Below, in pieces: positions 30,081 to 34,453 of a stretch of 34,453 nt of DNA. Under the pieces are notes generated by a model. That model saw only the letters and a program-made list of their open reading frames with translations. It did not search any database and was not told the DNA's origin. The DNA is from an uncultured Bacilli bacterium (GTDB lineage Bacteria; Bacillota_I; Bacilli_A; RF39; UBA660): NCBI GenBank assembly GCA_947589495.1, contig CANQAK010000008.1, positions 1 through 34,453 of the forward strand, read 5' to 3'. Both the position numbers and the translations under genes were made by a program. Position 1 is the first letter of the stretch. Every line of letters starts with the position of its first letter.

Positions 30081-30692
30081 TTAATTTCCTTTCTTACTAG
30101 TTTTCTTTTTACCTTTCTTTTTATCTTCTACTACTTCAGCTTCGATAACAACATTTTCTCCTAATTCTTCATCAACTATTTTGAACATATTGCGATAAAC
30201 AAAGTAACTAACAAAATCAATTACACCATATATCATCATAAATATTCCAATAGTAGATAAAACTAAATTTGATACTAATATAATATATATACCAAGACCA
30301 ATTAGAATAATTCCTACTATTAAAAGAGAATAAAATTTTGAACTTCTATCTGTTGTATAAAAAGTTTCTACAATTCTACTTAATCCCGCTATTATAACCC
30401 AAGCTCCGACAATAAATCTTAATAATAATTCAATCGCAGAAGCTAGAAAAATAAATACTATACCTAATACAATCGCCGTTATTCCAAATGCTAATTCATT
30501 TTGATTAACAACTCCTAAATTTTTATTATGAATATAATAATTTACTGTTTTATAAAGCCCTATTAAAATTAATAAACCTCCTAAACAATATGATATAAAT
30601 TTAACAACTGAATCTGGATTAATAAATAAAATTAATCCGATAATAAAAAATGTTATTGAACTCATTAATGAATACTTTCCTTGTACTTTCAT
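30081..30692 (-). CDS. HdeD/DUF308-family membrane protein
   Basis: A 203-residue protein with about six hydrophobic helices in three pairs and glycine-rich repeats such as CLGGLLILIGLYK and GAWVIIAGLSRIVE, as in the HdeD/DUF308 family. Its C-terminal tail is acidic, then strongly basic (KKKGKKKTSKKGN). Family function is uncertain, with HdeD linked to acid resistance in E. coli. It is first in the operon with the MscS channel, behind a good promoter. Confidence 0.85.
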   Translation of the reverse strand: MKVQGKYSLMSSITFFIIGLILFINPDSVVKFISYCLGGLLILIGLYKTVNYYIHNKNLGVVNQNELAFGITAIVLGIVFIFLASAIELLLRFIVGAWVIIAGLSRIVETFYTTDRSSKFYSLLIVGIILIGLGIYIILVSNLVLSTIGIFMMIYGVIDFVSYFVYRNMFKIVDEELGENVVIEAEVVEDKKKGKKKTSKKGN

Positions 30693-30714
30693 AATACACC
30701 AACTTTCTATTTAA

Positions 30715-30743
30715 ATTATACAATTGATTACTATTTTAATCAA
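30715..30743 (-). promoter_or_regulatory. Promoter of the HdeD-like/MscS operon
   Basis: -35 TTGATT (30738-30743), 17-base spacer, perfect -10 TATAAT (30715-30720) on the minus strand. The -35 box and part of the spacer form an inverted repeat TTGATT/AATCAA. Confidence 0.7.
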
Positions 30744-30744
30744 T

Positions 30745-30779
30745 TTAAAAATGTTGATAACTAATAAGTTTTCAACATT
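30745..30779 (-). terminator. Terminator of tsaD
   Basis: Eight-pair stem AATGTTGA/TCAACATT starting at the tsaD stop codon, followed by TTTTT on the minus strand. Confidence 0.7.
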
Positions 30780-31782
30780 AACAAATTCTAGCAGTAGATT
30801 CAGCATTTAAATCTAAATCAGCAAATTCACCTTTTAAATATAAAGGATAAGCAGCTGCTCCAATCATTGCTGCATTATCTGTACAATAAATAAATTCAGG
30901 TAAATTTAGTGTAGCATTATATTTTTTACATAATTCATCTATTTTATTTCTTAAATATTTATTAGCGGAAACTCCTCCTGCAATAATAACATTTTTAATA
31001 TTAGTTTCTTTTAAAGCTTTTTCTAATTTTCTTGTTAATTCCTCAACAGCAGTAGTTTGAAAAGAACAAGCTAAATTAGCTTTATTTATTTCATTACCTC
31101 TTTGTTTTTCATTATTAACTAAATTTATAACACTACTTTTAAGTCCACTATAACTAAAATTATATGAATCATCATGTGCTACTTTAGGAAGTTTATATTC
31201 TGGTTTACCTTCTTCTGCCAATTTTTCAATATTTGGACCTCCAGGATATTTCAACCCTAATACTCTAGCCACTTTATCAAAAGCTTCACCAATTGCATCA
31301 TCTTGAGTTTCTCCTAGTAATTCAAATTCATAATCCCCTGTCATTTTAATAAGTTCAGTATGCCCTCCACTTATAATTAAAGCAAGATTAGGGAATTCTA
31401 AATGATTATCAATTTTATTAGCATAAATATGCCCTATTAAATGATTTACTTTTATTAAAGGTTTATTATATACATATGATAATACTTTAGCAAATTCTAC
31501 TCCGACTAAAAGGGATCCTAGTAATCCAGGAGCGTATGTTACTGCAATAGCATCAACATCTTTTATTTCCATTTTAGCTTTTTGTAAAGTTTCTTCTAAA
31601 ACCATTGTAATATTTTCAGTATGCATTCTTGATGCTATTTCTGGTACAACACCACCATATTTAGCATGTGTATCCATTTGTGTTAATATCGTTAATGCTA
31701 CTACTTCATTACCATTTTTAACAATAGCAATACTTGTTTCATCACATGAAGTTTCTACACTTAATATATAAATATCTTTCAT
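30778..31782 (-). CDS. tsaD: tRNA N6-adenosine threonylcarbamoyltransferase TsaD
   Basis: A 334-residue enzyme that transfers the threonylcarbamoyl group to A37 of ANN-decoding tRNAs, with TsaB and TsaE. Visible family marks are SVETSCDETSIAIV at the N-terminus, the metal-binding HLIGHIYA, LIISGGHTEL, KYPGGPNIEKLAEEGKP and AGGVSANKYLR, followed by YCTDNAAMIGAA. Length is normal. It is the last gene of the cluster, 35 bases after rimI, and ends at a terminator. Essential in most bacteria. Confidence 0.98.
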   Translation of the reverse strand: MKDIYILSVETSCDETSIAIVKNGNEVVALTILTQMDTHAKYGGVVPEIASRMHTENITMVLEETLQKAKMEIKDVDAIAVTYAPGLLGSLLVGVEFAKVLSYVYNKPLIKVNHLIGHIYANKIDNHLEFPNLALIISGGHTELIKMTGDYEFELLGETQDDAIGEAFDKVARVLGLKYPGGPNIEKLAEEGKPEYKLPKVAHDDSYNFSYSGLKSSVINLVNNEKQRGNEINKANLACSFQTTAVEELTRKLEKALKETNIKNVIIAGGVSANKYLRNKIDELCKKYNATLNLPEFIYCTDNAAMIGAAAYPLYLKGEFADLDLNAESTARIC

Positions 31783-31816
31783 ATATATTTAACACACCTT
31801 TCTTAACGTTTATTTA

Positions 31817-32239
31817 TTAGCTTATAATCTTTTTCATTATATAAGCATCTATGCAATTATAATATTTTTTTCTTATACTAATAATATTAAAACCCATTTT
31901 TTTATATAAATTAATTGCATTGTTGTTTTCAACTGATACCTCTAAAAAAATTTGACTATTTTGTTTAGGATAGTTATTAAAAAAATAATCTAATAATTTA
32001 GTACCAATTCCTTTTTTTCTATCTTTTTCATTTACATATATTAATTCTATTTCCCATGTATCAAATGTTTTTAAAACAATTAAAAATGCATTAATATTTA
32101 ATTCTTCATTTACTAATATAAGATAATTACTATTTTTTATATAATCATCTATGTTGTAGGTATTTATAAAATTGGGATAATATAAACTTCCCATATTATT
32201 AATTACATTTATATCTTCTTTTTTAGCTATTCTTATCAT
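31817..32239 (-). CDS. rimI: GNAT-family ribosomal-protein alanine acetyltransferase RimI-like
   Basis: A 140-residue GNAT domain. The acetyl-CoA loop is seen as VNEKDRKKGIGTKLLDYF (the Q/RxxGxG/A motif), then EVSVENNNAINLYKKMGF near the C-terminus. In its usual place between tsaB and tsaD it would acetylate the N-terminus of ribosomal protein S18 or other proteins. Its ATG overlaps the TGA of tsaB (ATGA). Confidence 0.88.
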   Translation of the reverse strand: MIRIAKKEDINVINNMGSLYYPNFINTYNIDDYIKNSNYLILVNEELNINAFLIVLKTFDTWEIELIYVNEKDRKKGIGTKLLDYFFNNYPKQNSQIFLEVSVENNNAINLYKKMGFNIISIRKKYYNCIDAYIMKKIIS

Positions 32240-32784
32240 TTTTCAACATCTAATTTTTTTACATATACAGGATTAACTTCATGAGGTACTAGTTCATCTT
32301 TTTTTAAGGCATATTCAATTATTTTTAAATAATCTAATTTAACTGTAGTATCAACTTGATAATTTTTACTATATTCTTCAAATTCTTTATTAGATAAATA
32401 CTCATAATTGCCAATTAAATTATAATTATTATCAAAAATACCAATATAGTAACCGTTGTTATCACTAAAAGCCACAATTTTATCCTCGGCACTACTGCAT
32501 AAAGCCATGCATTCTAATGAAGAAATAACTCGTATAGAAGTTTTTAAAGTAAAGGCAAGAGTTTTTGCGATTGTAACTCCTAATCTAACTCCTGTAAATG
32601 AACCTGGACCATTAACTACTATAAGTGAATCAGGAACTTTTTGATTCAAAATTTTTTTAATGGTAGGCATAATAAATTTACTAGTGGCCTTTTCATCACT
32701 AATTATTTTTTCTCTTATTATCTTACCATTTTCATATAAGATTATAACAACATCATTTAAATGAGTATCAATAAATAAAGTCAT
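32236..32784 (-). CDS. tsaB: tRNA threonylcarbamoyladenosine biosynthesis protein TsaB
   Basis: A 182-residue inactive homologue and partner of TsaD. The family block VVNGPGSFTGVRLGVTIAKTLAF is clear, and the N-terminal FIDTHLNDVVIILYENG is the ASKHA-type strand pair. It is shorter than the about 230 residues usual in other bacteria, mostly at the C-terminus. Start ATG with GGAGGTAAT upstream, 9 bases after tsaE. Confidence 0.95.
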   Translation of the reverse strand: MTLFIDTHLNDVVIILYENGKIIREKIISDEKATSKFIMPTIKKILNQKVPDSLIVVNGPGSFTGVRLGVTIAKTLAFTLKTSIRVISSLECMALCSSAEDKIVAFSDNNGYYIGIFDNNYNLIGNYEYLSNKEFEEYSKNYQVDTTVKLDYLKIIEYALKKDELVPHEVNPVYVKKLDVEK

Positions 32785-32793
32785 AATTACCTC

Positions 32794-33246
32794 CTATAAA
32801 ACTGATTCACATAATTCTTCATAAACTTTACCATATGGTTTAAAGTATAATACTCTCGTATTTTCATCGACAATTTTAATCAATATTTCTAATCTTTCTT
32901 CAGGAAGTTCATCTTTAATTAATTCTGCCCATTCAATTATAGTAACTCCACCTTTATTATAATAATCTTTGATACCTATACTTTCATCTGCTTCATCAAT
33001 ACGATAAACATCCATATGATAAAGAGGTAATTCTCCAGAAGTATATTCTTTAATAATATTAAAAGTTGGACTAGTAATATTATCTTCTAAACCTAAAGCC
33101 TTAGCAAAACCTTTAACAAAAACTGTTTTACCACTTCCTAATTCACCGTCTAAACATATAACCATATTAGGGAATTTTTCGCTTTCTATATTCTCTGCTA
33201 CATTTAACGTATCATCAATATTTTTTGAAATATATTTAAAATCCAT
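32794..33246 (-). CDS. tsaE: tRNA threonylcarbamoyladenosine biosynthesis ATPase TsaE
   Basis: From the ATG at 33244-33246, 150 residues. AAAGGTGAT lies just upstream of this ATG, whereas the longer frame starting at 33291 has no such site. P-loop ATPase that drives the TsaB-TsaD complex: LDGELGSGKTVFVKGFAKALG (Walker A), SPTFNIIKEY, LYHMDVYRI and IIEWAELI are all family marks. First gene of the t6A cluster tsaE-tsaB-rimI-tsaD. Confidence 0.96.
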   Translation of the reverse strand: MDFKYISKNIDDTLNVAENIESEKFPNMVICLDGELGSGKTVFVKGFAKALGLEDNITSPTFNIIKEYTSGELPLYHMDVYRIDEADESIGIKDYYNKGGVTIIEWAELIKDELPEERLEILIKIVDENTRVLYFKPYGKVYEELCESVL

Positions 33247-33359
33247 ATTATCACCTTTATTAATTATAAATAAAAAATAAACTTTAAACAAGTAGATTAT
33301 TAACTTATTTAATTATAATCATGATAAGACTTAGAAAAATCCCTAATTATTTTATATTT

Positions 33360-34019
33360 TTACTTTTTTAAAATTAAAGATATGTCTTCTAAAGAAGAAT
33401 TTATTAACAATTTATAATAAGCATTTTTATCAGTTAAATTCTTTTTAATAGAACCGTTTATTAAATTATTACGTATAACTTCAAAATTAATTCTAATATT
33501 TAATATTCCTTTTTTTGAGGATATTATTACTTTATCTCTATTTATCTTTAATAATTTTAGTAATGAATAAACAAAATCAATATCATTTTCATCTAATGAC
33601 CTGTTTTTAGTAAATAATACTTTATACATATTAGTTAAAGAATTTCTATTACTTCCAAGCTCATTTAAATACATTTTTAAGTCAATACCATTTTTTTCTT
33701 TACTTTGACTAATAATATTTATAATTCCTTTTCTTTCACATAATCTTAAGATATATGTTGTTATGGATTGACTGTAACTCATATAACCAATTTTAGTTGC
33801 ATTAGAATAAATTTCTAAATTTTGAAATAAATGAAACAAAGATAAAAAGAATACTAAAGCGGGATCACTATAAATAAGTGATTTTAAAATTAAAGGAATA
33901 GAAGTAAGATTTTGTTCAATAAAATAAACATCTTCTAATAACAGGTAAGAATATTTCATATTATGAATTAAATAAAATTCATTCCAAAAATCAAATGGTT
34001 TAACAACTTTAAAAAACAT
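33360..34019 (-). CDS. Unknown 219-residue protein next to the rRNA operon
   Basis: From the ATG at 34017-34019, with AGGTGAT upstream; the GTG at 34028 overlaps this site. Helical, with Leu/Ile/Lys/Asn-rich composition, a short hydrophobic patch (ALVFFLSLFHLFQNL, about residues 50-70) and a middle part, SYSQSITTYILRLCERKGII, that looks like a winged-helix segment. No known family recognised. It follows the 5S gene after an intrinsic terminator and precedes tsaE by about 110 bases. Confidence 0.7.
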   Translation of the reverse strand: MFFKVVKPFDFWNEFYLIHNMKYSYLLLEDVYFIEQNLTSIPLILKSLIYSDPALVFFLSLFHLFQNLEIYSNATKIGYMSYSQSITTYILRLCERKGIINIISQSKEKNGIDLKMYLNELGSNRNSLTNMYKVLFTKNRSLDENDIDFVYSLLKLLKINRDKVIISSKKGILNIRINFEVIRNNLINGSIKKNLTDKNAYYKLLINSSLEDISLILKK

Positions 34020-34030
34020 ATTTATCACCT

Positions 34031-34061
34031 AAAAAAAAATAAAACTTAAATAATAAGTTTT
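34031..34061 (-). terminator. Terminator of the rRNA operon
   Basis: Stem AAAACTTA/TAAGTTTT with a 5-base loop followed by a run of Ts on the minus strand, about 50 bases after the 5S gene. Confidence 0.7.
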
Positions 34062-34112
34062 ATTATACAAAAAAACTGTTATATTTGTAAATTAAAATTT
34101 TTGCAAAAAAAA

Positions 34113-34215
34113 ACTGGCGACTACCTATTTTTGCTTACACTATCGTCGGCGTATTAGTGCTTAACTTCTCTGTTCGGGATGGGAAGAGGTGTTTCCACTA
34201 AGCTATCGTCACCAA
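34113..34215 (-). rRNA. rrf: 5S ribosomal RNA
   Basis: On the minus strand it begins TTGGTGACGATAGC and contains CATCCCGAACAGAGAAGTTAAG, the conserved core of 5S rRNA. It ends near GGTAGTCGCCAG, which pairs with the 5' end. About 103 bases. Ends are estimated to within a few bases. Confidence 0.93.
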
Positions 34216-34274
34216 TAAAGGATTTTGTCCTTTAAAAACTTGATAATGCTTCATCAAACAATTAAATAAATTAA

Positions 34275-34453
<179 letters not shown>

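Noticed and set aside
6075-33246. Mycoplasma-type code with UGA as Trp
   Set aside because: TGA is used as stop in tsaB and in the ABC ATPase gene (both in ATGA overlaps), and the tRNA-Trp anticodon is CCA.

Overview
The window is very AT-rich and gene-dense, with most genes on the minus strand. It looks like a chromosome piece of a low-GC, Gram-positive (Firmicutes-type), probably gut-associated bacterium. Pointers are a class B sortase with its own anchored substrate, a CIRCE-like operator in front of htpG, SleB-type and LysM cell-wall hydrolases, and strong AGGAGG/GGTGAT ribosome sites. UGA is a stop codon here: TsaB and the ABC ATPase both end in TGA inside ATGA overlaps, and the tRNA-Trp has a CCA anticodon. 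That argues for the standard bacterial code and against the Mycoplasma code. I cannot name the species.

Left part (1-10.4 kb). A TetR regulator, an amidohydrolase and a truncated flavodoxin form one operon behind a promoter with two palindromic operators. Next come a membrane-bound XRE regulator, a candidate small RNA, recG, a small XRE regulator, a 36-residue basic protein, a SleB-like hydrolase and tRNA-Trp. They are followed by an unusual MATE exporter fused to a cytidylate-kinase-like domain behind a leader terminator, then a TSCPD protein, a CmpB-type membrane protein and the 3' half of an amidase-LysM gene.

Centre (10.4-20.05 kb). A mobile element of about 9.66 kb sits inside the N-acetylmuramoyl-L-alanine amidase gene. 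The 5' third of that gene is at 20050-20324 and the rest at 9471-10398. Joining them at the shared 6-bp core AGGTGG restores the reading frame exactly. The element carries a large serine recombinase. All its genes point the same way and are closely packed behind one promoter with three 23-bp-spaced repeats. The cargo is an AAA/DUF4143 ATPase, an SRA-like plus DUF3883 nuclease-like protein, a self-inhibited Fic protein, a MazG-like nucleotide pyrophosphohydrolase and a GIY-YIG plus DUF2075 helicase. An unknown protein and a frameshifted second DUF3883 gene follow the recombinase. This cargo reads as a composite anti-phage cassette and is the best candidate here for an undescribed system.

Right part (20.3-34.45 kb). 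A double-glycine leader peptide gene (38 residues, bacteriocin-like) lies next to the disrupted amidase. Then come a protein of unknown function with an operator-bearing promoter, a sortase-anchored surface protein with its sortase B, htpG, an Asn-rich lipoprotein, an ABC transporter pair and a membrane-anchored nuclease with a small acidic partner. An MscS channel with an HdeD-like membrane protein and the t6A modification cluster (tsaE-tsaB-rimI-tsaD) follow. The window ends with the 5S gene and the 3' end of the 23S gene of an rRNA operon on the minus strand.
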